Shown: positions 42,182 to 51,612, numbered from the stretch's first letter. The stretch: 64,000 bases of DNA from Larkinella sp965227735 (GCF_965227735.1 NZ_OZ245776.1:6014001-6078000), one strand, 5' to 3'. The notes: generated by a model from the letters alone, not told the origin. Made by a program: numbers and translations.

Positions 42182-45100
42182 ATGCCCCCCAACCCCCTAA
42201 AGGGGCAAAATTTCAATACCGTGTTCAAACCCAGCCTTTTGATCGCCTTTCTTTCCCTTCTCTTCACCTTTGGGCGAACGGGGGCGGTGTATGCGCAGGG
42301 GTCGAAACCGGTTAAAAAGCAGCCGATTACACTGGGGCCACAAGGGCGCTTGGTTTACGAGGCTGACGAACGCGGAAACCGCCTTCCTGATTTTTCGTAT
42401 TGCGGTTATCAGGCTGGCGGACAGGCTATTCCAAACATTGAAACAAAAGTCGCCGTACCGTTCCGAAAAGGCGATGCCACCCGACGCATTCAGGCTGCGA
42501 TTGATTATGTTAGTGCCCTGCCGGTCAACACCGACGGTTTTCGTGGGGCGGTTTTGCTCGAAAAAGGCGTTCATGAAGTGTCGGGCCATTTGAAAATAAC
42601 CGCTTCGGGCGTTGTGCTGCGCGGGAGTGGCACGGGAACTGGTGGAACGACGATTTTGGGAACGGGTTTCAGCCGCGATAACCTGCTGACGATTGCCGGG
42701 GAAAACGACCGTAAAACCGCCGAAACCGTGCCCATTACGGACGGCTACGTACCGGTCAACGCGCAGAAGATGAACGTTGAAAAACCGGCGGCTTTTAAGG
42801 TCGGCGACTTCGTACACATTCGACGCCCGTCCACCAAAGCGTGGATTCAGCAACTGGGAACGGATCATTTTGGGGGCGGCATTACGTCGCTGGGCTGGAA
42901 GCCGGGTCAACGCGATCTGGTTTGGGACCGGCAGATTACGGCGGTCAACGGCTCCGAACTTATCCTCGATGCGCCCCTGACCACGGCCCTGGATTCGGCG
43001 TTTGGCGGTGGAACGATCACCCGCTACACCTGGCCCGGGCGGATTGCGCAGTCGGGCGTCGAAAACCTGCAACTCATCTCCGCTTACGACAAAGCCAATC
43101 CGAAAGACGAGGATCACCGCTGGATGGCCATTGTCCTCGAGAACGTACAGGACGCCTGGGTGCGGCAGGTGGTTTTTCGGCATTTCGCCGGTTCCGCCGT
43201 CTTCGTTCAGGAAACCGCCAAACGCATTACCATCGAAGATTGCCAGTCGTTGGAACCGGTTTCAGAAATCGGGGGCGAAAGGCGGAATACGTTTCTGGTT
43301 CGGGGGCAACAGGTTCTGTGCCAGCGACTTTATGCCGAACACGGCTACCATGATTTTGCGGTCGGTTATTGCAGTGCCGGGCCGAATGCGTTTGTGCAGT
43401 GCGAGTCGCATTTGCCCTTCAGTTTCAGCGGGAGTGTCGATAGCTGGGCGTCGGGCGTGTTGTTCGATCTGGTCAATATTGATGGAAATGCGTTACGGTT
43501 TTCCAATCTGGGGCAGGACGGACAGGGCGCGGGCTGGAATGCCGCCAATAGCGTTTTCTGGCAATGTACAGCCGCCCGGGTGGAGTGCTACCAGCCGCCC
43601 ACGGCCCAAAACTGGGCGTTTGGCACCTGGGCGCAGTTTGCCGGAGACGGTTTTTGGGATAGGTCGAACGAGCACATTCAGCCCCGCAGTCTGTACTACG
43701 CCCAACTCAAAGACCGGCTGGGCGACGGTGTTTTGGCAAGAACGATTCTGCTACCGGTCGAATCCGAAGCGTCCAGCAGTCCGAAGGTGGAAGTGGCCGC
43801 AGCCCTAACCAGACAAGCCGTGAATCCGGCTCCGACATTGTACGATTTTATCACGGCGGCCAGTCAACGGCAACCTATGCCGACGGCTACGAAAGCAGAG
43901 TCCATCGACGCCATTGGCCTACCGAAAGAAACTATTCTTGCGAAAGCCGAGCCGATGCAGATTCAGCAGGGAAAACTGGTTCGCGGCAGTACGTTGGTCG
44001 CTGGTCGGCGGCAGGAGGTGCCCTGGTGGAACGGCAGCGCGCGGCCCCACGGCCTGGCGAATGCCAAACCGCACATCACCCGCTTTGTGCCGGGCATGAC
44101 GGGCCGTGGTCTGACGGATGATCTGGCGGTTATGACGGATTCGATGAAGGCTGACCATATCGTGGCCATTGATCACAATTACGGACTTTGGTACGACCGT
44201 CGGCGCGACGATCACGAACGCATTCGGCGGATGGACGGCGAGGTGTGGGCGCCTTTCTACGAACTGCCGTTTGCCCGCAGCGGCAAAGAAACCGCCTGGG
44301 ATGGACTCAGTAAATACGATTTGACGAAATACAACCGCTGGTACTGGAGCCGACTGAAGCAGTTTGCCGATCTGGCCGATCAGAAAGGACTGACGCTGAT
44401 TCATGAGAACTATTTCCAGCACAACATCATCGAAGCGGGCGCGCACTACGCCGATTTTCCCTGGCGACCCGTCAACAACATCAACCAGACCGGTTTTCCG
44501 GAACCGGTTCCGTATGCGGGTGACAAACGGATTTTTATGGCCGAACAGTTTTACGACGTTTCGCACCCCGTTCGGCGGGCCTTGCACCGGGCCTACATTC
44601 GCCAATGCCTGAACAATTTCGTGGGCCATTCGGGGGTTATTCAGCTCATCGGGGCCGAATTTACCGGGCCGTTGTCGTTTGTGCAGTTCTGGATCGATAC
44701 CATCAGTGAATGGGAAAAGGAAACCGGCCAGAAAGCCGTTGTCGGTTTGAGCACGACCAAAGACGTGCAGGACGCGGTTCTGGCGGATGCCAAACGAGCG
44801 TCGGTGATTGATCTGGTGGACATCCGGTACTGGCATTACCAGGCCGACGGGACGGTTTATGCCCCCGCTGGCGGTCAGAATCTGGCCCCCCGGCAACACG
44901 CCCGCTTGCTGCATCCGAAGAAAAGTTCGTTCGAGCAGGTCTACCGGGCGGTGCGGGACTACCGCCGGAAATTTCCGGAAAAAGCCGTCACCTACGCGGC
45001 CGACAATGCCGATGCCCTGGCCTGGGCGGTTTTGCTGGCGGGCGGCTCCATGCCCAATCTTCCGGTGGTGGCCGACCCGCAGTTTCTGGCGGATGTCGCT

Positions 45101-45373
45101 CAGATGCAACCTGTTGACGTACCGCAGAAACCGGCCAGTCAGTGGGCGATGGGCAACGAAAAAACCGGCTATATCCTCTATACCGAATCGGCGGGGGCGG
45201 TTCAGCTCGACCTGACCAAAGCCGCCGGTTCTTTCTCAGTGCATTCCATACACCCGAAAACCGGTCAGATCGTGAAATCAAAAGAGGTGATTAAGGGGGG
45301 AAGCGTGGTCAGTCTGAGTAAAATGACGGAAGGCACGGAAGTGATCTGGGTTAAAAAGAACAAGGGATTATGA
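42182..45373 (+). CDS. Large secreted protein: beta-helix domain fused to DUF6298-like domain
   Basis: 1063 residues. The first codons (MPPNPLKGQNF) are written across a copy of the CCCCTAAAGGGG repeat, after which comes the signal peptide (SLLIAFLSLLFTFGRTGAVYAQ). Residues about 50-560 are a pectin-lyase-like beta-helix (GAVLLEKGVHEVSGHLKI, GSGTGTGGTTILGTG, DAWVRQVVFRHFAGSAVFVQ). The second half (about 600-1060) matches the DUF6298 type: FVPGMTGRGLTDDLAVMTDS, HNYGLWYDRRRDDHERI, LTLIHENYFQHNIIEAG, with a TIM-barrel-like feel. Role in pectin breakdown is inferred from neighbours. The stop overlaps the next start (ATGA). Confidence 0.72.
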   Translation: MPPNPLKGQNFNTVFKPSLLIAFLSLLFTFGRTGAVYAQGSKPVKKQPITLGPQGRLVYEADERGNRLPDFSYCGYQAGGQAIPNIETKVAVPFRKGDATRRIQAAIDYVSALPVNTDGFRGAVLLEKGVHEVSGHLKITASGVVLRGSGTGTGGTTILGTGFSRDNLLTIAGENDRKTAETVPITDGYVPVNAQKMNVEKPAAFKVGDFVHIRRPSTKAWIQQLGTDHFGGGITSLGWKPGQRDLVWDRQITAVNGSELILDAPLTTALDSAFGGGTITRYTWPGRIAQSGVENLQLISAYDKANPKDEDHRWMAIVLENVQDAWVRQVVFRHFAGSAVFVQETAKRITIEDCQSLEPVSEIGGERRNTFLVRGQQVLCQRLYAEHGYHDFAVGYCSAGPNAFVQCESHLPFSFSGSVDSWASGVLFDLVNIDGNALRFSNLGQDGQGAGWNAANSVFWQCTAARVECYQPPTAQNWAFGTWAQFAGDGFWDRSNEHIQPRSLYYAQLKDRLGDGVLARTILLPVESEASSSPKVEVAAALTRQAVNPAPTLYDFITAASQRQPMPTATKAESIDAIGLPKETILAKAEPMQIQQGKLVRGSTLVAGRRQEVPWWNGSARPHGLANAKPHITRFVPGMTGRGLTDDLAVMTDSMKADHIVAIDHNYGLWYDRRRDDHERIRRMDGEVWAPFYELPFARSGKETAWDGLSKYDLTKYNRWYWSRLKQFADLADQKGLTLIHENYFQHNIIEAGAHYADFPWRPVNNINQTGFPEPVPYAGDKRIFMAEQFYDVSHPVRRALHRAYIRQCLNNFVGHSGVIQLIGAEFTGPLSFVQFWIDTISEWEKETGQKAVVGLSTTKDVQDAVLADAKRASVIDLVDIRYWHYQADGTVYAPAGGQNLAPRQHARLLHPKKSSFEQVYRAVRDYRRKFPEKAVTYAADNADALAWAVLLAGGSMPNLPVVADPQFLADVAQMQPVDVPQKPASQWAMGNEKTGYILYTESAGAVQLDLTKAAGSFSVHSIHPKTGQIVKSKEVIKGGSVVSLSKMTEGTEVIWVKKNKGL

Positions 45374-47220
45374 ATAGAAAACGACTGCTGGTATGGCTAT
45401 TTTCCCTGGCCCTGCACCCGATTTTCGCGCAGGACACGGTGCGCTATGTGGGGCAAACGCTTTCCAACGTCGATTATCACCACGGGCAGTTGAGTCCGGC
45501 GGTGGGCGTGCATAACATCCAGGTGTTTCGGGCCAACCGCGAGCACCCGGAGCTGGCCGGTGGCATCCACTGGACCTACAACCACGCGCCGATGCTGGCC
45601 TACTGGAACAACACGTTTTACCTGCAATACCTCAGCAATCCGGTGGGCGAACACGAGCCGCCGGGCCAAACGCTGCTGCTGACCTCGAAAGACGGTGTAA
45701 CCTGGACGAAACCCACTATTCTTTTTCCACCGTATAAACTGCCGGATGGCTGGAAAAAACCGGGTCGGCCCGAGGTGGCGAAAGACCTGTATGCGGTGAT
45801 GCACCAGCGCATGGGCTTTTTTGTGGCGAAAAACAAACGGCTGCTGACCCTGGCTTTTTACGGCATCGTAATGGGGCCGAAAGACGATCCGAACGACGGC
45901 AACGGCATTGGCCGCGTGGTCCGCGAAATCTACGCCGATGGGAAATTTGGCCCGATTTATTTCATCCGGAACAATGCGTCCTGGGACAAAAGCAAATCAG
46001 CTTACCCGTTCTACACCAGCTCGAAGGATAAAGGGTTTGTGGAAGCTTGTAACGAGCTGCTGGCCAACACGCTGATGATGCAGCAATGGGTCGAAGAAGC
46101 CGATCGCAACGACCCGCTGGTTACGCTCAAAAAAGAAGTGAAAGCCTTCAGTTATTACCATTTGCCGGACAAGCGCGTCGTGGGTTTGTGGAAACACGCC
46201 CTGACGACAATCAGCCCGGATGAGGGCAAAACCTGGTTGTATAACCCGCTTCGGGCACCCGGTTTTGTGAACAGCAACGCCAAAATCTGGGGGCAGAGAA
46301 CGGCGGACGGGCAGTACGCGACGGTGTACAATCCCTCGGAATTCCGCTGGCCGTTGGCGGTTTCGACCAGCAAAGACGGACTGAACTACACCAATCTGCT
46401 GCTGGTGAACGGCGAAATCTCGACCATGCGCTACGGCGGAGCCTACAAGTCGTATGGGCCTCAGTATGTTCGGGGCATTGAGGAAGGCAACGGCACCCCG
46501 CCCGACGGCCATCTGTGGGTAACCTACAGCATGAACAAGGAGGACATCTGGGTATCGAAAATACCGGTGCCGATCACCGACCAGGTGACGACACACCCCA
46601 ATGAAATCTTCGCCCAATTGCCGGCTGGTGACGAACTGAAATTCTGGAATCTCTACAGCCCGGTTTTCGCATCGGCTAAAATAGAGCCCGTGGACGGAAG
46701 TAAAGCGCTGGTTTTGCGGGACAAAGATCCGTTTGATTACGCCAAAGCCGAGCGCGTGATTCCCGAATCGAAGAAGCTGGCGGTCGAGTTTACGGTGGTG
46801 CCGCAGCAGGCTGACAGAGGCAGTTTGCAGATTGAATTTCAGGATGCCAAAGGCAATGCCGCCGTTCGCTTGCTGTTTGATGCCGACGGTTTTTTCAAAG
46901 CCAAAGTCGGTTACCGCGATTCGCAGATTCAGCAATACGAAGCCGGAAAACCGGTGGCGGTGCGCATCGAACTGGACCGCGACAAGCGGATGTTTGTGGC
47001 CTTTGTCAACGGCCAGCCGAAAGGAAACCGCCTGTTTTTTGCGCCGGTCGCTTCGTTTCAGCGGGTCGTTTTCCGAACCGGTGGCGTGCGTCGTTTCCCG
47101 GATGCCGACACGCCGACTGATCAGGATTTTGATGTGCCCAGAGCGGGCGAGCTGGAACCGGAAGCGGTTTTTATACTCAAAACCTTTAAAACGAGTGCGT
47201 TGCAAAGCCGGAGTGAATGA
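45370..47220 (+). CDS. Secreted sialidase-fold (six-bladed propeller) protein
   Basis: 616 residues with signal peptide (MNRKRLLVWLFSLALHPIFAQ). Propeller blades with sialidase-like Asp-box words: TSKDGVTWTKPTIL, ISPDEGKTWLYNPL, VSTSKDGLNYTNLL. The N-terminal GGIHWTYNHAPMLAYWNNTFYLQYLSNP is typical of Bacteroidota 'exo-alpha-sialidase' hypotheticals linked to pectin loci; a C-terminal laminin-G-like sandwich (about 430-600) follows. The true substrate is probably not sialic acid but a pectic sugar (inference from context). Translation is coupled to the upstream gene by a four-base overlap. Confidence 0.7.
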   Translation: MNRKRLLVWLFSLALHPIFAQDTVRYVGQTLSNVDYHHGQLSPAVGVHNIQVFRANREHPELAGGIHWTYNHAPMLAYWNNTFYLQYLSNPVGEHEPPGQTLLLTSKDGVTWTKPTILFPPYKLPDGWKKPGRPEVAKDLYAVMHQRMGFFVAKNKRLLTLAFYGIVMGPKDDPNDGNGIGRVVREIYADGKFGPIYFIRNNASWDKSKSAYPFYTSSKDKGFVEACNELLANTLMMQQWVEEADRNDPLVTLKKEVKAFSYYHLPDKRVVGLWKHALTTISPDEGKTWLYNPLRAPGFVNSNAKIWGQRTADGQYATVYNPSEFRWPLAVSTSKDGLNYTNLLLVNGEISTMRYGGAYKSYGPQYVRGIEEGNGTPPDGHLWVTYSMNKEDIWVSKIPVPITDQVTTHPNEIFAQLPAGDELKFWNLYSPVFASAKIEPVDGSKALVLRDKDPFDYAKAERVIPESKKLAVEFTVVPQQADRGSLQIEFQDAKGNAAVRLLFDADGFFKAKVGYRDSQIQQYEAGKPVAVRIELDRDKRMFVAFVNGQPKGNRLFFAPVASFQRVVFRTGGVRRFPDADTPTDQDFDVPRAGELEPEAVFILKTFKTSALQSRSE

Positions 47221-47271
47221 CTGGAATGATATCGTTGTAAAATGCTTAATTGTTCCAATCGAAAAACCCAG

Positions 47272-47357
47272 CCCACGGACGGTTCGCCGTTGCGATTTAA
47301 CCGTGGGACACCAAAAAACCGAAAGACGTACAAAAAACCGTTTCAACGGTTTCAACC
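47272..47357. repeat. Weak repeats between the propeller gene and the DUF3826 gene
   Basis: CCCACGG (47272-47278) and CCGTGGG (47301-47307) can pair, and AAACCGTTTCAACGGTTTCA (about 47335-47354) repeats the AACCGTTT word. These are degenerate versions of the hairpins at 55463-55606. Confidence 0.5.
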
Positions 47358-47381
47358 GCCTGAATTAACCAAAAGCAGACC

Positions 47382-48077
47382 ATGAAAAAGAAGCTAAAAT
47401 TCTGCCTTCTAGCCTTCGTTGTCAGTACGACCTTACCAGCGTTCGGCCAGGAACAACCCGCCAAACCAGCGGTTTCCGTGGCGGATGCGAAGGCGAAATC
47501 CGACACTGAGCAGGAAAAGAAAGCCGCCGAATGGGTTGCGTCCCTGATCCTGAACGACGCGGAAAAGGAAAACCGGCTGACCAGGGTCGTGGCAACTCAT
47601 TTAAAAGCCGTCCGCGACTGGCACAATGCGCATCCGTTCAGCACGGTTCCGGCGGGCATCAATCCGGTAACCGGAAATCCGCTCTCCGAACTGGATCGAC
47701 AACTCATTGCCGATTCGGCCATGCCCGAAACCGTTCACCAGAACCTGATGAGCGGTTTGCAAAAGGACCTGGACAAGAATCAGGTAGCGGCTATTCTGGA
47801 TAAATACACCGTTGGAAAAGTGGCCTTTACGATGAAAGGTTACCGGGCCATTGTGCCGAACCTCACCGAAAAGGAAGAAGCAACGCTGCTGGGATTTATG
47901 GAACAGGCCCGCGAACAGGCCGTCGATTACAAAAGCATAAAGGAAATCTCGGCCATTTTCGAGATATACAAAACCAAATCCGAGCAGTATCTCAACGCCA
48001 ACGGCCGAAACTGGCGGGAAATGTATAACAACTATACCGCCATATTGAAAGCCCAAAAAGCAGCCGGGAAAAAGTAA
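47382..48077 (+). CDS. DUF3826 family secreted protein
   Basis: 231 residues: signal peptide MKKKLKFCLLAFVVSTTLPAFGQ, then an all-helical domain of the DUF3826 type (KKAAEWVASLILNDAEKENRLTRVVATHLKAVRDWHNAH key words WVASLILND and AVRDWHNAH; YTVGKVAFTMKGYRAIVPNLT; MEQAREQAVDYKSIKE). The family has no established function but is found in Bacteroidota loci for pectin and other plant glycans. A second member starts at 63366. It may be a periplasmic binding or accessory protein. Confidence 0.85.
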   Translation: MKKKLKFCLLAFVVSTTLPAFGQEQPAKPAVSVADAKAKSDTEQEKKAAEWVASLILNDAEKENRLTRVVATHLKAVRDWHNAHPFSTVPAGINPVTGNPLSELDRQLIADSAMPETVHQNLMSGLQKDLDKNQVAAILDKYTVGKVAFTMKGYRAIVPNLTEKEEATLLGFMEQAREQAVDYKSIKEISAIFEIYKTKSEQYLNANGRNWREMYNNYTAILKAQKAAGKK

Positions 48078-48135
48078 ACGGTTGCTGGAGTGTTGGTCGG
48101 GATTTGCTGTAAAACATCTGATTATTGCCCCTAAT

Positions 48136-48220
48136 ATTTGCCCCTAAATCCCCTAAAGGGGACTTTCTGAATCTGGATGTTGCTGCGTCCAAGTCCCCTT
48201 TAGGGGATTTAGGGGCAAAT
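48136..48220. repeat. Perfect inverted repeat, family C copy 1
   Basis: Perfect 30-base arms (48136-48165 and 48191-48220) with the word GCCCCTAAATCCCCTAAAGG and its complement; the word itself contains the smaller palindrome CCCCTAAAGGGG. It ends 15 bases before the start of the next gene. In-frame translation of it gives the spurious N-terminus FAPKSPKGDF...SPLGDLGAN. Confidence 0.92.
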
Positions 48221-48235
48221 AGACGTAATTTTAAA

Positions 48236-49369
48236 ATGATCAAAAATAGCTTATATCCCATCCTGTTGGCCACCCTGACTCTGTTCAGTCCGGCGGTTGC
48301 GCAACTCACCAAATGGCAGTCGGGGCTGCTGGTCGATGAATTTGTGGTTGAAAAACCGCCTTTCCCGGAGAGCCACGCGGCCACCATCGCCGAAACCCCA
48401 ACCGGTTTGGTGTCGGCCTGGTTTGGCGGCACCAAAGAGCGGAACCCGGATGTGTGCATCTGGGTGAGTCGGCAGGAAAAAGGCAAGTGGCTGGCTCCGC
48501 AGAACGTGGCCAACGGCATTGTAAACGACTCGCTCCGGTATGCCTGCTGGAACCCGGTTTTGTACCAGATTCCGAAAGGCGATCTGATGCTGTTTTACAA
48601 AATCGGTCCCAGCCCGTCCAGGTGGAAAGGCTGGCTCAAAACCTCGTCAGACGGCGGGTGTACGTGGTCTGCCGCCAAACCGCTGCCCGACGGCTTCATC
48701 GGGCCGGTCAAAAACAAGCCGGTTTTGCTCGCCAACGGCAACCTGGTTTGCCCCACCAGCACCGAAGGCGACGGCTGGAAGCTGCACTTTGAAGTGACAC
48801 CGGATTTTGGCAAAACCTGGCGAAAAGTCGGACCGATCAGCGATGGCAAAACCCTGAACGCGATTCAGCCCAGCATTCTGGTCTACGGCAACGGCAAACT
48901 TCAGATTCTGGCCCGAAGCAAAGACCGCGCCCTCGTGGAATCCTGGTCGACCGACAACGGCGAAACCTGGTCACCCCTGTCCAAAACGGCCCTGCCCAAC
49001 AACAACTCGGGTACCGACGCCGTCACGCTGAAAGACGGTCGGCAGGTGCTGGTGTATAACCACGTGCTGCCTCCCGGCGATCTGGCGAAAGGCCCCCGGA
49101 CGCCCTTGAATCTGGCGGTTTCGAACGACGGCAAAAGCTGGTCGGCCGCCGTAATTCTGGAAGATTCACCCATCAGCCAGTATTCGTATCCCTCGGTAAT
49201 TCAAACGGGCGACGGGCTGATTCACGTGATTTACACCTGGCGTCGGCAGAAGATCAAACACGCGGTGATCGATCCGGCCAAAATGAAAGCAATCCCGATT
49301 GAAAATGGCGTCTGGCCCGCGCTGGAGGGATATGCCGCACCCGTCGCAAAAGAGAATACGAAAGAGTAG
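48236..49369 (+). CDS. Secreted sialidase-family exo-glycosidase-like propeller
   Basis: 377 residues from ATG 48236 (signal peptide MIKNSLYPILLATLTLFSPAVAQ); the longer frame from 48125 only adds translated repeat. Asp-box words and sialidase-like features: SHAATIAETPTGLVSAWFGGTKERNPDVCIWVSRQ (key words SHAATIAE, AWFGGTKE), TSSDGGCTWSAAKPL, VTPDFGKTWRKVGP, WSTDNGETWSPLSK, VSNDGKSWSAAVIL, and YSYPSVIQTGDGLIHVIYTWRRQKIKHAVID. This is the BNR/sialidase_2 family seen in pectin loci and is close to rhamnogalacturonan-related exo-enzymes. It lies 13 bases before the Fe-ADH gene. Confidence 0.8.
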   Translation: MIKNSLYPILLATLTLFSPAVAQLTKWQSGLLVDEFVVEKPPFPESHAATIAETPTGLVSAWFGGTKERNPDVCIWVSRQEKGKWLAPQNVANGIVNDSLRYACWNPVLYQIPKGDLMLFYKIGPSPSRWKGWLKTSSDGGCTWSAAKPLPDGFIGPVKNKPVLLANGNLVCPTSTEGDGWKLHFEVTPDFGKTWRKVGPISDGKTLNAIQPSILVYGNGKLQILARSKDRALVESWSTDNGETWSPLSKTALPNNNSGTDAVTLKDGRQVLVYNHVLPPGDLAKGPRTPLNLAVSNDGKSWSAAVILEDSPISQYSYPSVIQTGDGLIHVIYTWRRQKIKHAVIDPAKMKAIPIENGVWPALEGYAAPVAKENTKE

Positions 49370-49382
49370 CAACCTGGAACGA

Positions 49383-50531
49383 ATGACGCAGGAATTAACC
49401 ATACACTTTCCCGGAAAACTGGTTTTTGGCAGAGGTTCGCTGGGAAATCTGGCCGGTGAGGTAATTCAGTTATCACCCCGCAACGTATTGCTGATCACAA
49501 TTGCCCCGCTGTTGGGTGCGCTTAAAAATCTGGTGAACATGCTGGATTCCAGCCAGATAGCTGTGAGAATTGACACCAGTATTGTACAGGAGCCGTCGTT
49601 TGCGGATTTCGAGATGCTGATGAAAACCGCATCGCCGTTCAATCCCGATGTGGTGCTGGGCATTGGTGGCGGCAGCGTGCTGGATGTGGCCAAACTGGTG
49701 GCGGCTCAACTGGAAAATGACCAGACGCTCCCGGACATGCTCGGCATCGGCAACCTGAGCGGGCGACGGAAGAAACTGATCTGCGTTCCGGCCACCTCGG
49801 GAACGGGCAGTGAGGTTTCTCCCAACGCGATTTTGGTGGACGATGCGGATAACCAGAAAAAAGGCATCATCAGCCCGTTTCTGGTGCCGGACATTGTCTA
49901 CGTCGATCCGCTGCTGACGCTGAGCATTCCACCAGCAATCACGGCGGCCACCGGCATCGACGCGTTGACGCACTGTCTGGAAGCCTATACGAATCGCTTT
50001 GCGCAGCCGTTCATCGACCTCTACGCGTTTGAAGGGATGCGCCTGATTGCCGCCAACATCGTTCAGGCCGTGAAAAACGGCGCGGACGAAGAAGCCCGGA
50101 CGCAGGTGGCGATGGGGAGTTTGCTGGGCGGTTTTTGCCTGGGCCCGGTGAATACCGCTGGCGTTCATGCGCTGAGTTATCCGCTCGGTAGCCAGTTTCA
50201 TTTGGCACATGGTCTTTCCAACGCGCTTTTGTTGCCTTACGTCATGGAATTCAATACGCCCGCTGCGGTTTCGCGGTATGCGCAGGTGGCCCTGGCGCTG
50301 GGGTGTGAGCGGGGGCGGGATGAAGCCGAAACGGCCGCGAACGGGGTTCAGAAAATAAAAGAATTAAATCGGGAATGCGGGATTCCGGCCCGGTTGCGGG
50401 ATGTTGGGATTCCCGAAAAAGCCCTTCCGCAACTGGCGGACGATGCGTTGAAAATAACCCGCTTACTGAAAAATAACCCGCGGGAGATCACCCGCGCGGA
50501 TGCGATTGCGATCTATACTGCCGCTTATTAG
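49383..50531 (+). CDS. Iron-containing alcohol dehydrogenase
   Basis: 382 residues from ATG 49383. NAD-binding GIGGGSVLDVAKLVA (about 90-105), the family signature ATSGTGSEVSPNAIL, and metal-ligand histidines in GIDALTHCLEAYTNRFAQP and YPLGSQFHLAHGLSNALLLPYVMEF (key words HCLEAY, FHLAHG). It oxidises or reduces a small alcohol/aldehyde, perhaps a four-carbon acid-sugar intermediate such as a hydroxy-acid. It starts a five-gene module with DapA-like, PdxA2-like, DUF1537 and symporter genes. Two bases separate it from the next gene. Confidence 0.88.
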   Translation: MTQELTIHFPGKLVFGRGSLGNLAGEVIQLSPRNVLLITIAPLLGALKNLVNMLDSSQIAVRIDTSIVQEPSFADFEMLMKTASPFNPDVVLGIGGGSVLDVAKLVAAQLENDQTLPDMLGIGNLSGRRKKLICVPATSGTGSEVSPNAILVDDADNQKKGIISPFLVPDIVYVDPLLTLSIPPAITAATGIDALTHCLEAYTNRFAQPFIDLYAFEGMRLIAANIVQAVKNGADEEARTQVAMGSLLGGFCLGPVNTAGVHALSYPLGSQFHLAHGLSNALLLPYVMEFNTPAAVSRYAQVALALGCERGRDEAETAANGVQKIKELNRECGIPARLRDVGIPEKALPQLADDALKITRLLKNNPREITRADAIAIYTAAY

Positions 50532-50533
50532 CT

Positions 50534-51454
50534 ATGAGCATGAAAAAGAAATACCGGGGTGTGGTGGTTCCGTTGGTGACGCCCCTGACCGAATCCTACC
50601 GGCTGGATGAAGCGGCTGTCGAGAAAATGCTGGCGAACCTGCGGGCCAATGCCTGCATGCCGTTTGTGCTGGGAACCACGGGCGAAGCGACTTCCCTGCC
50701 GGCATCGGTGAAAAAAGCCTACGTCAGGGCTGCGGCCCGGCTGAAGACGTCCGATACGGTTTTGTACGCGGGCATTTCGTCCAATTGCCTGGAGGAATCG
50801 GTCGACTTTGCCAACTATTGTTTCGATCTGGGCGTCGATGCGGTGGCGGCCACGTTGCCCTGCTATTACACCTTGACCGACGACCAGATGAAACGGTATT
50901 TCGAGCAGTTGGCCGATCAGCTCAACGGGCCGCTGATCATGTATAACATCCTGGCTACCACACGGATGTCGATTCCGATTGCGGCTGTGGAGGAATTGAG
51001 CTACCACCCGAATATAGTCGGGATTAAGGATTCGGAACGGAATGCCGACCGCCTGGCCGAATCCCTGGCGTTGTGGGCGGGTCGTCCGGATTTTAGCCAT
51101 TTCATGGGTTGGGCGGCCCGGTCGGCGGATGCTTTGCTGGCGGGGAGCGACGGACTCGTGCCGAGCACGGGCAATCTGTTGCCGGGCATTTACCGCGACA
51201 TGCTAAACGCGGTTCAGGCGGGCGATGCAGAAAAGGCGCAGTATTACCAGAACCAATCCGATGTGTTCGGCCATCTTTACCAGGGCGGTCGCACGCTGGG
51301 CGAGTCGTTATGGGCACTGAAAGTGCTGATGCAGGAATACGGTTTGTGCGGAACCACCGTGATGCCGCCGTTGCAGGCCCTTTCCGAAGCCGAAGAAAAC
51401 CGGTTGAAAGTGGCGCTGGCCGAGGTGCTGGTGAAAGAGGAGATACAGCTTTAA
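50534..51454 (+). CDS. Dihydrodipicolinate synthase/N-acetylneuraminate lyase family aldolase
   Basis: 306 residues with the class I aldolase barrel of the family: VPLVTPLTESYRLDEAAVEKML, GTTGEATSLP (substrate carboxylate site), the catalytic Tyr in IMYNILATTRMSIP and the Schiff-base Lys in NIVGIKDSERNAD. The substrate is probably a 2-keto-3-deoxy sugar acid or an aldol adduct of the acid-sugar route and not lysine biosynthesis, because of its neighbours. A DapA-like member in a four-carbon acid module is not part of the standard DtnK/PdxA2 pathway. Confidence 0.85.
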   Translation: MSMKKKYRGVVVPLVTPLTESYRLDEAAVEKMLANLRANACMPFVLGTTGEATSLPASVKKAYVRAAARLKTSDTVLYAGISSNCLEESVDFANYCFDLGVDAVAATLPCYYTLTDDQMKRYFEQLADQLNGPLIMYNILATTRMSIPIAAVEELSYHPNIVGIKDSERNADRLAESLALWAGRPDFSHFMGWAARSADALLAGSDGLVPSTGNLLPGIYRDMLNAVQAGDAEKAQYYQNQSDVFGHLYQGGRTLGESLWALKVLMQEYGLCGTTVMPPLQALSEAEENRLKVALAEVLVKEEIQL

Positions 51455-51456
51455 CG

Positions 51457-51597
51457 GATTACGGTTTTCAGTTTACGGTATTCGGTTTACGGTATTCGGT
51501 TTACGGTGGCTGACGCAAGAAAGCTAATGCGTCAGCCACCGTAAACCGAATACTGAAAACCGAAAACCGTAATCCGAAAACCTACTACCGTAAACCC
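51457..51597. repeat. Inverted repeat with internal tandem units, family B copy 3
   Basis: Core arms of 25 bases (51493-51517 and 51528-51552: TATTCGGTTTACGGTGGCTG / its complement) match perfectly. The left side repeats TTTACGGTATTCGG twice in tandem and the right side carries CCGAAAACCGTAAT words, so the outer part is partly unpaired. It lies between the aldolase and the PdxA2-like gene within the operon. Confidence 0.85.
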
Positions 51598-51612
51598 CAA
51601 AAAACAGAACCA

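Noticed and set aside
43919..45109. 396-residue minus-strand frame opposite the DUF6298-like protein
   Set aside because: Antisense shadow with no family resemblance.
45997..47355. 452-residue minus-strand frame opposite the sialidase-fold gene
   Set aside because: Antisense shadow; the plus-strand gene is coupled to its neighbour and has clear Asp-box words.
48125..48235. N-terminal extension of the sialidase-family protein
   Set aside because: It translates the family C repeat; ATG 48236 opens a proper signal peptide.
49299..49382. Upstream extension of the iron alcohol dehydrogenase
   Set aside because: It overlaps the end of the preceding gene and adds residues not found in the family; ATG 49383 fits the usual N-terminus.
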